Part shown: positions 32,892 through 41,322 of the stretch, piece after piece
Numbering within the stretch: position 1 is the stretch's first letter
How the letters are laid out: every line of letters starts with the position of its first letter
Source: Lachnospiraceae bacterium
Lineage (GTDB): Bacteria > Bacillota > Clostridia > Lachnospirales > Lachnospiraceae
Assembly (NCBI GenBank): GCA_015057505.1
Contig: SVEG01000009.1
Location: forward strand, 1 to 64,000
Reading direction: 5' to 3'
DNA length: 64,000 nucleotides
Notes under the pieces: model-generated
Database searches by the model: none
Told to the model about the DNA's origin: nothing
What the model saw: only the letters and a program-made list of their open reading frames with translations
Made by a program: the position numbers and the translations under genes

Positions 32892-32920
32892 AATTTAACA
32901 TAGCGGACAAATTTTGTCAA
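32892..32920 (-). promoter_or_regulatory. Promoter of the riboswitch-cation exchanger transcript
   Basis: TTGACA (32915-32920), 17 bases, TAAATT (32892-32897) on the minus strand. The start site falls about 10 bases before the riboswitch P1 stem. Confidence 0.75.
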
Positions 32921-33006
32921 CTTCGCTTGAAACATAAATGATAGCCTTTGAATAATACAAGTTTCATAACTCATATATTTTACAAACAAATTTTGACGGT
33001 AAAATC

Positions 33007-34389
33007 ATGAATATTCTTCTCAAAATAAATTCTGCCTTATATTCCTTCTTATGGGGACCGGTAATGCTTGCCATCTTTTTAAGTGTCGGATTATATTTTC
33101 ATGTAAGAACAGGCTTTTTCCCGATTACGCGAATAAAATTCTGGCTGAAAAAAACACTGTTTTCTCTGTTTGACAAAAAAACTCATTCCTCCGGCAAGAA
33201 CTCGCTATCCTCCTTCGAGGCTCTTTTTGCGGCACTCGCCGGAAGCATGGGCACAGGCAACATAACAGGCGTTGCGACAGCCATAGTCGCAGGCGGCCCC
33301 GGCGCGGTTTTCTGGATGTGGATTTCTGCAGTTGTCGGTATGATGACAAAGTTTGCCGAAAACGTCCTCGGTATGCTCTACCGCAAAAGAAACCTTGACG
33401 GAAGCTTTTACGGAAGTCCTATGCTCTATATGGAAAACGGTCTTCGCTGTAAACCGCTTGCGCTAGCTTTTGCGCTTTTTTGTGTGCTTGCATCCTTCGG
33501 CCTCGGCAACATGACACAGGGCAATTCCGTCGCAACGGCGCTTTACGATTCCCTTAATATTCCGCCGTTTATCTGCGGTGTATTGCTTGCTGGTGCAGTA
33601 AGTCTTGTTACCATGGGCGGTGTTAAAAGAATCGGTAAATTTACATCTTATCTGATACCGATTGTTTCAGTGATTTATCTCGTCGGTGCATTTGCAATTC
33701 TTTTTGTAAATGCAGGCAGGCTTCCCGGTGTTTTTTCGATGATATTTAAAGAGGCTTTCCGTCCTGTCGCAATCGGTGGCGGTGTCCTCGGTTATGGCGT
33801 AAAAAAAGCCATGCAGCTTGGAATCTCCCGCGGAGTTTTTTCAAACGAAGCAGGGCTTGGCAGTTCTGTTATGGTATATTCCTCCGCTGCCGCAAATACA
33901 AAGGCATTTGATCAGGGACTTTGGGGAATCTTTGAAGTTTTCCTCGACACAATCGTGGTATGCACAATTACCGCACTTGTAATTCTGTGCTCGGGTGTTT
34001 ACGACGTGAGCCTCTACGAAACTGCTCTAATCCACGGCACACCTGTCATAAACGGCTCCGTACTCGCCTCCAATGCCTTCATGACTCTGTTCGGCAAATT
34101 CGGCGCATACTTTATATCCTTCTCCATGGCGATATACGCGTTCGCAACATTACTTACATGGTCACACTACGGGGCTATGAGCTGCTCGTATCTTTTCGGG
34201 CAGAAAAGTGTAACACTTTACAAATATGCTTTTCTTGTCGTAATTGTGGTTGGCTGCATGACAAAGTTGGAACTTATATGGAGTATTTCGGATACTTTTA
34301 ATTGTCTCATGGCGATACCGAATCTCATTGCACTGATGCTGCTCTCGGGCAAGGTGGTAGCCATATACAAAAAAGAATTTCGCAAATAA
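33007..34389 (+). CDS. Alanine/glycine:cation symporter (AGCS family)
   Basis: A 460-residue membrane protein with about eleven helices. The family motif appears as GSMGTGNITGVATAIVAGGPGAVFWMW in a glycine-rich segment near residue 80; the rest includes GLGNMTQGNS, GGVKRIGKFTSYLIP and FSNEAGLGSSVMVY. It imports alanine or glycine with Na+ or H+. No ribosome site is visible before the ATG at 33007, which is unusual for this genome, and the stop codon lies in its own terminator stem. Confidence 0.93.
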   Translation: MNILLKINSALYSFLWGPVMLAIFLSVGLYFHVRTGFFPITRIKFWLKKTLFSLFDKKTHSSGKNSLSSFEALFAALAGSMGTGNITGVATAIVAGGPGAVFWMWISAVVGMMTKFAENVLGMLYRKRNLDGSFYGSPMLYMENGLRCKPLALAFALFCVLASFGLGNMTQGNSVATALYDSLNIPPFICGVLLAGAVSLVTMGGVKRIGKFTSYLIPIVSVIYLVGAFAILFVNAGRLPGVFSMIFKEAFRPVAIGGGVLGYGVKKAMQLGISRGVFSNEAGLGSSVMVYSSAAANTKAFDQGLWGIFEVFLDTIVVCTITALVILCSGVYDVSLYETALIHGTPVINGSVLASNAFMTLFGKFGAYFISFSMAIYAFATLLTWSHYGAMSCSYLFGQKSVTLYKYAFLVVIVVGCMTKLELIWSISDTFNCLMAIPNLIALMLLSGKVVAIYKKEFRK

Positions 34390-34410
34390 TTCCTGCGAAA
34401 TTCTTTTTTT
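34375..34410 (+). terminator. Terminator of the AGCS symporter gene
   Basis: GAATTTCGCA (34375-34384) and TGCGAAATTC (34394-34403) form a perfect ten-pair stem followed by seven T. The TAA stop falls in the loop region. Confidence 0.9.
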
Positions 34411-34990
34411 ACCCAAGTTCTAGAGTTTGCACAATAATCCTCTCCCGCATAACAAGCGGCTCCTGATGCGAAACGAATATGAAGGTTCTTCCATTCCTGT
34501 GCTCACATATATACTGATTTACAGCCTCTATATTTTCTTTATCAAGGCCTGTAAACGGTTCATCGAAAATCACAATGTCTGAGTCTGCAAGCATAGCTCT
34601 AAGCACTGCAACGCGGCGCTTCATACCACCGCTAAGCTCCTTTGTCGGAAGGAAAAGAGACTCTTCTTTCGGTAAAAGCTTCAGCGCTTCTTCCAACAAT
34701 TTTTCATAGGTACAATCGGGGCAGACAAGCTTTAGATTCTGAATTGTATCAAGATGCTCGCAAAGTCTGTTTTCCTGAAATACCGCCGAGAATTTTACGT
34801 CTTTATTCCTGATTATGCTTCCTTTTGTCGGCTTTTCAAGACCCATGAGAAGCCTGAGAAACGTAGTCTTCCCACAACCGGACGGCCCTGTTACCTGCCA
34901 GATTTCATTTTCACCAACAGCCCAGTCCAAACCTTCAATTACAATATTTTTATCGTATTGTTTTCCGACCTTGTCAAATTCAATCCACAT
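34409..34990 (-). CDS. ABC importer ATPase, nitrate/sulfonate/taurine (SsuB/TauB) type
   Basis: A 193-residue ATPase, short for its class. Walker A is GPSGCGKTT, the Q-loop is VFQENRLCEH, the signature LSGGMKRR, and Walker B VIFDEPFTGLD, followed by the FVSHQE switch His. The start ATG at 34990 lies ten bases after GGAGG; the longest frame reaches into the permease gene. It is the last gene of the TM1266-binding protein-permease-ATPase operon. The substrate is unknown. Confidence 0.9.
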   Translation of the reverse strand: MWIEFDKVGKQYDKNIVIEGLDWAVGENEIWQVTGPSGCGKTTFLRLLMGLEKPTKGSIIRNKDVKFSAVFQENRLCEHLDTIQNLKLVCPDCTYEKLLEEALKLLPKEESLFLPTKELSGGMKRRVAVLRAMLADSDIVIFDEPFTGLDKENIEAVNQYICEHRNGRTFIFVSHQEPLVMRERIIVQTLELG

Positions 34991-35051
34991 GTAACATTCG
35001 CCTCCTTTTCTACTCTGAAAATCATTTTTTACCCAAATTCCGAAAATTATG

Positions 35052-35816
35052 TTAACCTTTTGTTTTCTTTTCAACTAACTTAAGCAACAACAATATACAC
35101 TTTTCAAATGCCACGCCCAACAAAATAATTATTACCGTCCATGCAAAAAGCTCATCTGTTGCAAGGTATAATTTGGCGGCATACAACATATCTCCGACCG
35201 AATAATCAGGTCTTCCGATTATCTCTCCTGCAACGCCCGCCTTCCACGCCATACCGACGGACACCTTACAACCGCTGATTATAAACGGCAAAAGCTGTTG
35301 AAAATAAATTGCCCTAAATTTGTCAAACGGTCTGATTCTGAACACCTCTGCCATCTCAAGCAATCGCACGTCCACGTTAACAAGGCCTTCAAGCATGTTT
35401 ACATAACTTATCGGAAATACAACAACGAATGAGATAAGTATTGATACATTTTTAGAAGAAATCCAGATAAGCGCAACTATGATAAATGATGCCACCGGAA
35501 TTGTTTTTACAAGCTGTACTATCGGTGACAAAAGCTCCTTTAAAAACTTAAAACGGTGGCTTGCGACCGCCAGCATGGTACCGCATATGAATGCCACAAA
35601 AAATCCGACGGCAACTCTGAAAATCGAATTGCCCGCCGTGCGCCAGGTATCCGCCTGAACTACAAGTTTTAACAGACATTTAAGCACTTCAAGGGGACCC
35701 GCAAACAAGAGCCTCGGGATCCCCTTTCCGATAAGCTGCCATACAAGCAACCAAAATGCAACTATAAGCAGTTGTCTTATTCTTTTGTACTTATTTTGTG
35801 TAATAAAATTCTTCAT
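35052..35816 (-). CDS. ABC importer permease, SsuC/TauC type
   Basis: A 254-residue permease with six helices and the EAA loop EMAEVFRIRPFDKFRAIYF, GMAWKAGVAGEIIG and PIVQLVKTIPVASFI. Its start overlaps the binding-protein stop by 26 bases, so translation is coupled. It belongs with the binding protein and ATPase of the same operon. Confidence 0.92.
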   Translation of the reverse strand: MKNFITQNKYKRIRQLLIVAFWLLVWQLIGKGIPRLLFAGPLEVLKCLLKLVVQADTWRTAGNSIFRVAVGFFVAFICGTMLAVASHRFKFLKELLSPIVQLVKTIPVASFIIVALIWISSKNVSILISFVVVFPISYVNMLEGLVNVDVRLLEMAEVFRIRPFDKFRAIYFQQLLPFIISGCKVSVGMAWKAGVAGEIIGRPDYSVGDMLYAAKLYLATDELFAWTVIIILLGVAFEKCILLLLKLVEKKTKG

Positions 35817-36750
35817 CAGGCAGCTGTCCTCCTACTGCGCTGGGATTCTGTGAATACAATGCCTCTAAGTACTTTGAAAGTTTTTCTTTCATCTCTGTTC
35901 CCGTGATGCTTGTTACGTTACAGCCGGGGATTGCTTTCTTTGCAACGGCAGCTTTTACAATACCGTATTTCTCAACCCAAGCTGATGCCTCTTCGGGATT
36001 CTCATTAACATAAGTTGTAGATGCCGCATAATCCTCAAGAAGCTTCTTAACAAGACCTTCATGTTCCTCTAAAAACTCTTTTCTAACGATTGTAACGCCT
36101 GTAAGCATATCACTCCACTCGTCAACAAGATTGATTGCAATTCTTGCTTTCTCATTCTGTGTAAGTGCAACCGTTACAAAAGGCTGGGGAAGCAAACCGA
36201 CTGCGTATGCATCCTGCGCTAAGATACTTGCAACCTCTGTGGGCTCTGACTTAAACTCGATTGTTACATCCGACTCGCTAAGACCGTTCTGTGCAAGAAT
36301 ATACTTAAATGCAAACTCCGGAACTGTTCCTTTACCCGTCATGTATACTGTCTTTCCCTTCAAATCCGCAATACTGTTAATCTGTGTTCCATTCTCCAAA
36401 ATATACAAAACGCCGAGTGTGTTGATATTAATAACTGCAATCTGACCCTCTGTCTTCTTGTACAATGTAGAAGCGAGGTTTGCGGGAATTGCAGCCACAT
36501 CGATTTCGCCCTTTGCAATAAGCGGTACAACCTCATCTGCTGCTGTATACATATTAAACTGATAATTGCTCTCCGTAAGACCCGCCTCGCTGTCCTCCAT
36601 AAGCTTAACAAGACCGATCGATGTTGCGCCCTTAAGTGAGGCAACACGGATTGCTGTCTCGTCTTTTTCTTCTTTTTTGCCACAGCCGACAGCCAAAATA
36701 CTCATTGCAACTACCAACGCTGTCGCCAAAATTCTTTTCATCTTTTTCAT
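35791..36750 (-). CDS. ABC importer substrate-binding lipoprotein, NMT1/SsuA-like
   Basis: A 319-residue lipoprotein with signal peptide and lipobox LAVGC. The mature domain reads IRVASLKGATSIGLVKLMED, VPLIAKGEIDVAAIPANLAS, LKGKTVYMTGKGTVPEFAFK and LPQPFVTVALT, the pattern of the NMT1/THI5-like family of periplasmic-binding proteins that take up small organic anions or thiamin precursors. The ATG at 36750 is eight bases from GGAGG. It is placed 16 bases after the TM1266 gene, an arrangement that suggests the ligand may relate to hydrogenase biology. Confidence 0.88.
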   Translation of the reverse strand: MKKMKRILATALVVAMSILAVGCGKKEEKDETAIRVASLKGATSIGLVKLMEDSEAGLTESNYQFNMYTAADEVVPLIAKGEIDVAAIPANLASTLYKKTEGQIAVININTLGVLYILENGTQINSIADLKGKTVYMTGKGTVPEFAFKYILAQNGLSESDVTIEFKSEPTEVASILAQDAYAVGLLPQPFVTVALTQNEKARIAINLVDEWSDMLTGVTIVRKEFLEEHEGLVKKLLEDYAASTTYVNENPEEASAWVEKYGIVKAAVAKKAIPGCNVTSITGTEMKEKLSKYLEALYSQNPSAVGGQLPDEEFYYTK

Positions 36751-36766
36751 AATCATGTCCTCCAGT

Positions 36767-37012
36767 CTAAACATTTGAATACTGTGTTTTAACACTTGCA
36801 CCCCTGACCATTCCAAGTTTTCCTGACATAGAACTGATAACCTGATTAGGCGCATCCACGACAATACTTATGACAGCGATTTTACGCTCTCTGTACGGAA
36901 GCCCCATCCTACCGATAATATACTCGCTAAAATCATGTAAAATAGCATTAATACGTTCGGTAGCTTCCATATCTTCAACAATAATTCCGATTAACGCAAC
37001 TCGTTTCTCCAT
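36767..37012 (-). CDS. TM1266-family putative regulator (iron-only hydrogenase system)
   Basis: An 81-residue protein, MEKRVALIGIIVEDMEATER with SEYIIGRMGLPYRERKIAVI and ISSMSGKLGMVRGASVKTQY. This is a ferredoxin-fold (ACT/NikR C-domain-like) protein of the TM1266 family, often named an iron-only hydrogenase system regulator; no DNA-binding domain is present. A clean AAAAGGAGG lies upstream. It is the first gene of the ABC importer operon and is preceded by a long structured leader. No hydrogenase gene is in this window. Confidence 0.88.
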   Translation of the reverse strand: MEKRVALIGIIVEDMEATERINAILHDFSEYIIGRMGLPYRERKIAVISIVVDAPNQVISSMSGKLGMVRGASVKTQYSNV

Positions 37013-37064
37013 AGTGCTACCTCCTTTTTTTTGTGGTGGCTGAATTCTCGCGGTGTTTGCCTGA

Positions 37065-37224
37065 GTTTGTGTGAATTTTACTGATTTCTAAAACAGGATA
37101 TGCCAAACATTTCGATGAGCCCCTTAAAACTAAAATTTTCTCAGGAGAGCCTTCGAAAATTTTTAGGTCTCATCTCCATGGCATATAAAAGTTTTAAAAA
37201 GTTCTATAATCCGTACACACAAAC
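37065..37224. repeat. Long imperfect hairpin upstream of the TM1266 operon
   Basis: Nested paired segments lie symmetrically: GTTTGTGTG (37065-37073) with CACACAAAC (37216-37224), ATATGCCA (37098-37105) with TGGCATAT (37179-37186), GATGAG (37114-37119) with CTCATC (37169-37174), and an inner CTAAAATTTTC-type stem. The whole 160-bp region therefore folds into one rod. It has no T run at its end and lies in the 5' leader of the minus-strand operon, so it may be a regulatory RNA or a fold-back element. Confidence 0.75.
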
Positions 37225-37246
37225 CTCTACCAAAACTTGCTAAGAA

Positions 37247-37282
37247 TAAAAAAGCCTATCATCCTGAAAAACAGAATGATAG
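37247..37282 (-). terminator. Terminator after the SUV3-like helicase gene
   Basis: CTATCAT (37276-37282 read on the minus strand) pairs with ATGATAG (37256-37262) around CTG-TTTTT-CAG, then TTTTTT. Between this and the helicase stop at 37445 there is about 160 bp in which I see no gene. Confidence 0.8.
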
Positions 37283-37444
37283 ACGTAGTTCACCTAACTG
37301 TTGTAATACTTTTAGTTAACATGCTTTCCTTAATCTCAGCCGTAGCTTTAACCTTGGTGTATCGTCTATCTTTGTTCTCAGAAAAATCTTCGAATGCAGA
37401 TGTTGAGGTTATTATATTAAAGAATGGGGGAAATGTCAACTTCT

Positions 37445-39382
37445 TTACCGCTTCCCATAACAATCCTCGCACACCTTAAACTCATACCCGAGCGGCAATG
37501 CTCTTCCGCAGTACTTACACTTCTCAATGTAATCGCTTTTTTTGCTTGTAAGGAATCGCATAATTCTGTCCTCGGTCTTCTCGCGCTCGTTGTTTAAGCG
37601 TTCTTCATCAAGAACCTTACCCATGCGCACGGAAAACTGGTGATACAAATCAAGCATCTTGTAGTAGGTCTCGTATTTGGCGAGACCGCGGTCAAAACAA
37701 AATGAAAGAGACGGGAACATAACCGACACGTCCGCCGTGTAAGTTTTACAATATTCCAGCCACAAATCAACTATATCCTTGTTTTTAACATCAATTGAGC
37801 AGGTAAGCATACGGTACAACATATGCTTGTCCTCGAAACCGTCAATTTCCTTACGGTCTTTGTACGCCCTCTCATACAAAAACAGTATGTCATCAATGTT
37901 AATCTTTTCAAAGGGCTCGTAAGCCTCAACCGACTTCCACACTGTAAGAATTGTATCAAGCGGCTCTGTCATATCAAGAAGCACATGCGGGAAGCCTAGA
38001 CTTACCTTCTTAATTTCCTTCTCCGGCGCGGCATATCTGTCCCTGATAAATTCCCAAGCCTCTTCATCCATTGCTGTCACATAACCGACATCATGAATAC
38101 CAAAACGGCCTGCACGCCCCGCAATTTGCCTTATCTCCGGCACCTTAAGCAAGCGCTTTTCTTTACCGTCAAACTTCATATTCTGCAAAAATACAATTCT
38201 CTTTACGGGAAGATTAAGCCCCATGCCGATTGCATCCGTGGACACAATCACGCGGTTTTCTTTCTCGTTAAAAAGGTGCATCTGCCTGCGCCTTATCTCA
38301 GGAGGAAGGCTGCCATATATAACACTTGAACGAATTCCTTCCCTCTCAAGACGGCCCGCTATATCAAGCACCGAACGCTTGTTAAATACAATCAGAGCAT
38401 CTCCTTCCCTGACATCATCAGGGAACACAAAAGGCTTATCCTCGTACACAAGAGGCGTCTTACGTTCGTATTCATTTTTTACATACGTATCATTACAAAG
38501 CGAAATCAAATGCGTGATTACCTTCTCCGCAGAAGAACTCATACAGACATGAATCTCTTTTGCTTTAAGGCCTAAGATAGATCTGGTCCAAGAATGTCCC
38601 CTCTCTTCGTCAGCAATCATCTGTGCCTCATCAATTACCGCAATATCATAATTCTGTCCAATATCAAGCATCTCAATGGTCGAAGACACAATGCGGCTAT
38701 TCTCCTGATAAATGCACTCCTCACCTGTAAGCATCGTACACGGAATTCCTGCATCCGTCATTTTCTCATAAACCTCAAGTGCAAGCAGACGAAGCGGACC
38801 GAGATATACACCATTCTCAGCCGTCTTAAGCCTCTCAAGTGCCTGATAAGTCTTGCCGCAGTTGGTCGGCCCCACATGCAACACAAACTTACGCTCCATC
38901 TCAAGAACTTCCGGGAACTCAGTTTCCGGACGCATCGGAACCAAATCTATAATCTGTCCACGCACACCGTCATCCGCATAGCGATAACACATATCCCTAA
39001 GAGTATGCGTACAAATTTCATAAGGCTCCTTTGACCGCATAAAATCAATCATTTTCTCAGTAAGAAGCACTCTGTCATTCTCCTGAAGACTCTCCACCTC
39101 AATCTTAACAAGCAACGGAATTATCACATCACGAAGCTTCATTATCATGAATTTATTATCCTGCCTGAAGGCATAATGCGCCACATTGTTAATCTGTCTG
39201 TGCAAATCCTCAAGTCTTGCTGATTTGACCTTAGCGGTATTGACCTGTTGAAGATCATTTACGAGAGCCTTACATCTGCCCTCGTACATTTTCCTCGTGC
39301 CGTTATATTTAATTCTGTGTTTAAAGGCATAGTCCTTATACTGCAAAAAATAGAACTGTGCCAGTTTGTCCTTTTTAATCAT
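37445..39382 (-). CDS. SUV3-like DExH RNA helicase with C-terminal zinc ribbon
   Basis: A 645-residue helicase. Motif I is GPTNCGKT (171-178), then LGPLRLLALEVYE (Ia), DEAQ (251-254, motif II), STDAIGMGLNLP (motif V) and IAGRAGRFG (motif VI). This set matches mitochondrial SUV3 rather than DEAD-box or Ski2 helicases; SUV3 unwinds RNA for degradation. The N-terminal ~160 residues are helical and unassigned. The C terminus has CKYCGRALP and CEDCYGKR, a four-Cys zinc ribbon not found in SUV3 itself. ATG at 39382 is preceded by AAAGGG. A role in RNA turnover is inferred. Confidence 0.88.
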   Translation of the reverse strand: MIKKDKLAQFYFLQYKDYAFKHRIKYNGTRKMYEGRCKALVNDLQQVNTAKVKSARLEDLHRQINNVAHYAFRQDNKFMIMKLRDVIIPLLVKIEVESLQENDRVLLTEKMIDFMRSKEPYEICTHTLRDMCYRYADDGVRGQIIDLVPMRPETEFPEVLEMERKFVLHVGPTNCGKTYQALERLKTAENGVYLGPLRLLALEVYEKMTDAGIPCTMLTGEECIYQENSRIVSSTIEMLDIGQNYDIAVIDEAQMIADEERGHSWTRSILGLKAKEIHVCMSSSAEKVITHLISLCNDTYVKNEYERKTPLVYEDKPFVFPDDVREGDALIVFNKRSVLDIAGRLEREGIRSSVIYGSLPPEIRRRQMHLFNEKENRVIVSTDAIGMGLNLPVKRIVFLQNMKFDGKEKRLLKVPEIRQIAGRAGRFGIHDVGYVTAMDEEAWEFIRDRYAAPEKEIKKVSLGFPHVLLDMTEPLDTILTVWKSVEAYEPFEKINIDDILFLYERAYKDRKEIDGFEDKHMLYRMLTCSIDVKNKDIVDLWLEYCKTYTADVSVMFPSLSFCFDRGLAKYETYYKMLDLYHQFSVRMGKVLDEERLNNEREKTEDRIMRFLTSKKSDYIEKCKYCGRALPLGYEFKVCEDCYGKR

Positions 39383-39412
39383 ACTACCCTTTCTTTTGTA
39401 AATCCGGTCGTA

Positions 39413-40747
39413 CTACTTATAATAATTCTTAATTTCCCTGTCAATTGCGTCCCAAACCTTATCCGGCACGCACTCTTTAATATGTCCGGTTACACTGTCA
39501 TAAAGTCTTGAGCCAGTGCCCCAACCGCCTGAGCCGACACGCTCATCTCCGTCATAATAATACAAATAATGATTGTCTGCACCGTTCAACTTCTCGATTG
39601 TAAAATCCGCAAAATTATATTCTTTCGTATCCTTTACAACTGTCTCAAGCTCATCCTCATCTACATAAAAAGCAAAGGTCTGTTGGAATCCTTTACTCAT
39701 GGACTCTGTAGGAAAAATAAGTACAACACCTACTCCCGAATGATATATTTTTATATTGTATCCATAGTTCTCACTTTCATTATGCGGCATAAAAAAATAC
39801 TCACTGAACTCTTCATCTGCAGGCATATCCGGTGCTTTTAATGCGTAACCGTCACTGTTAAGATTAAGTTTCGCACCAACGCTACTATTTACATTATTCT
39901 TACCATAATCTCTGCCTGTTTCCGAGCCACCGAAATATCCGCCAAAATCTCTTGCAACCAAAAAGCCCAAAAGCAACACACCGATTACAAGAAAAACAAA
40001 ACCCATTTTCTTGCCATCGTCAGAATCCTCAAGACAATATATCTCATCAGTGACATCATTAATAACAATCGTTACCTTTCTGCCTATCTGACGATACTTT
40101 CTGCCGTTACCGGCAACCTTGCCTTCAATGCTCATATCCTGATAATCATGATAAAATCCGTAAATCGGTCTGTATACATAGCTGTCGTCACTTCTTTCCC
40201 TGCGAAAATCTATAATTTTGCCCGGGACCGTGTGACAGTCGCTCATATTCTTTTTTCTCCTTGTAGGCTGAATAACCGAAATATATCCGCCCGCAATTAT
40301 AAACACTATCGCTATCAGATAACTAAAAAACAGCATGAATTTATCACTGAATTCCGGCGAACGGTTTGCCATACCTGATGCAACTATAAGTGCGCAAATC
40401 ATCGCGCCAAAACCTATAATCAATAACGGTCCCTTACTATCCTTGGGCGACACATTCTTCGCAAGTTCTACCTTATCAGCTTCGGCATCATAAAAAATCT
40501 CAACCGTATCACCAACATTATAGCTTTTCTCATCCTTAATGGTCTTATATGTAACCCCATAAGAAGTCGGTATTTCAAATGTTACCTCATAGCACGGAAG
40601 ACTTGCAGACATAATCTGTAAGCTTGACTCCACGCAACTGCTTACCGTCGCATATGTTTTACCAAGCTTAGCCATCTTCCTCGAATGAACCATGGCAAAA
40701 ATACCAAGCCCTATTATCGCAAGTCCTATAATAAAAAATAAAATCAT
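39413..40747 (-). CDS. DUF3592 family membrane protein
   Basis: A 444-residue membrane protein with about four or five helices. The N-terminal block contains KTYATVSSCVESSLQI, YEVTFEIPTSYGVTYKT and SYNVGDTVEIFYD, the DUF3592 pattern, and a second related block follows near residue 170 (PGKIIDFRRE, YRPIYGFYHDY). The C-terminal ~150 residues are soluble and outside. Two ATGs compete; the one at 40747 is eight bases from GGAG and is chosen. Function unknown. Confidence 0.75.
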   Translation of the reverse strand: MILFFIIGLAIIGLGIFAMVHSRKMAKLGKTYATVSSCVESSLQIMSASLPCYEVTFEIPTSYGVTYKTIKDEKSYNVGDTVEIFYDAEADKVELAKNVSPKDSKGPLLIIGFGAMICALIVASGMANRSPEFSDKFMLFFSYLIAIVFIIAGGYISVIQPTRRKKNMSDCHTVPGKIIDFRRERSDDSYVYRPIYGFYHDYQDMSIEGKVAGNGRKYRQIGRKVTIVINDVTDEIYCLEDSDDGKKMGFVFLVIGVLLLGFLVARDFGGYFGGSETGRDYGKNNVNSSVGAKLNLNSDGYALKAPDMPADEEFSEYFFMPHNESENYGYNIKIYHSGVGVVLIFPTESMSKGFQQTFAFYVDEDELETVVKDTKEYNFADFTIEKLNGADNHYLYYYDGDERVGSGGWGTGSRLYDSVTGHIKECVPDKVWDAIDREIKNYYK

Positions 40748-40813
40748 TTTCATAACTCCCTTCTTTTGTGCGTTCACACATAATCTTACTACAACTAGAA
40801 AAATTTTACAACA

Positions 40814-40847
40814 AAAAATGCCCCATCGAATGACGAGGCATTTTTTT
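40814..40847 (-). terminator. Terminator of the GntR-ABC operon
   Basis: TGCC-TCG pairs with CGA-GGGCA (40838-40841 with 40820-40823 and inner pairs) and runs into TTTTTT on the minus strand, directly after the stop at 40846. Confidence 0.8.
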
Positions 40848-41322
40848 AGCGTGTACTCATATAAATATCCACAACCCCAAACACCGCATAACCCAAAAAG
40901 TATATCGCAAGTATCACAAGCGTCCTGAGAATTCCCGCAACATTAAATTCTTTCTCTATAAGAAGCCCGATTAACATCATAAACTCTGCCGTTGCCGCAA
41001 ACTTTATCAGATAAGAATTAAGATGGCTGCATCTGTTTTTAATGTACATTTTTCTGTTTACCGGTGTACGACCAATAATTTTGTACACTGAAATACGCTT
41101 ACCATTTTGCATAAAATAACATTTTTCCCTAATATGTCCCATTACGCAACCCCAAAGAAATGTCCAAACTATAAACGGCACTACCTTTTCATCAGTGTAA
41201 GGAACCGTAATCATAAGTGCCATTCCGAGGAATGTAAAAATCCACTTAAGAACCTTTATTCCGAGTATCTCATATGAATTTGCCTTTTTTAATTCTTCAT
41301 CAAATCTTGCAAGTGCATTCAT
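40846..41322 (-). CDS. Small membrane protein of an ABC operon
   Basis: A 158-residue protein with about four hydrophobic segments (near 25-55, 105-120 and 130-150) and a basic loop (NGKRISVYKIIGRTPVNRK). It directly follows the second ABC ATPase (stop and start separated by nothing). It may be the permease of that ATPase, a size and position seen in YtrA-linked operons, but there is no family signature I recognise. Confidence 0.6.
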   Translation of the reverse strand: MNALARFDEELKKANSYEILGIKVLKWIFTFLGMALMITVPYTDEKVVPFIVWTFLWGCVMGHIREKCYFMQNGKRISVYKIIGRTPVNRKMYIKNRCSHLNSYLIKFAATAEFMMLIGLLIEKEFNVAGILRTLVILAIYFLGYAVFGVVDIYMSTR

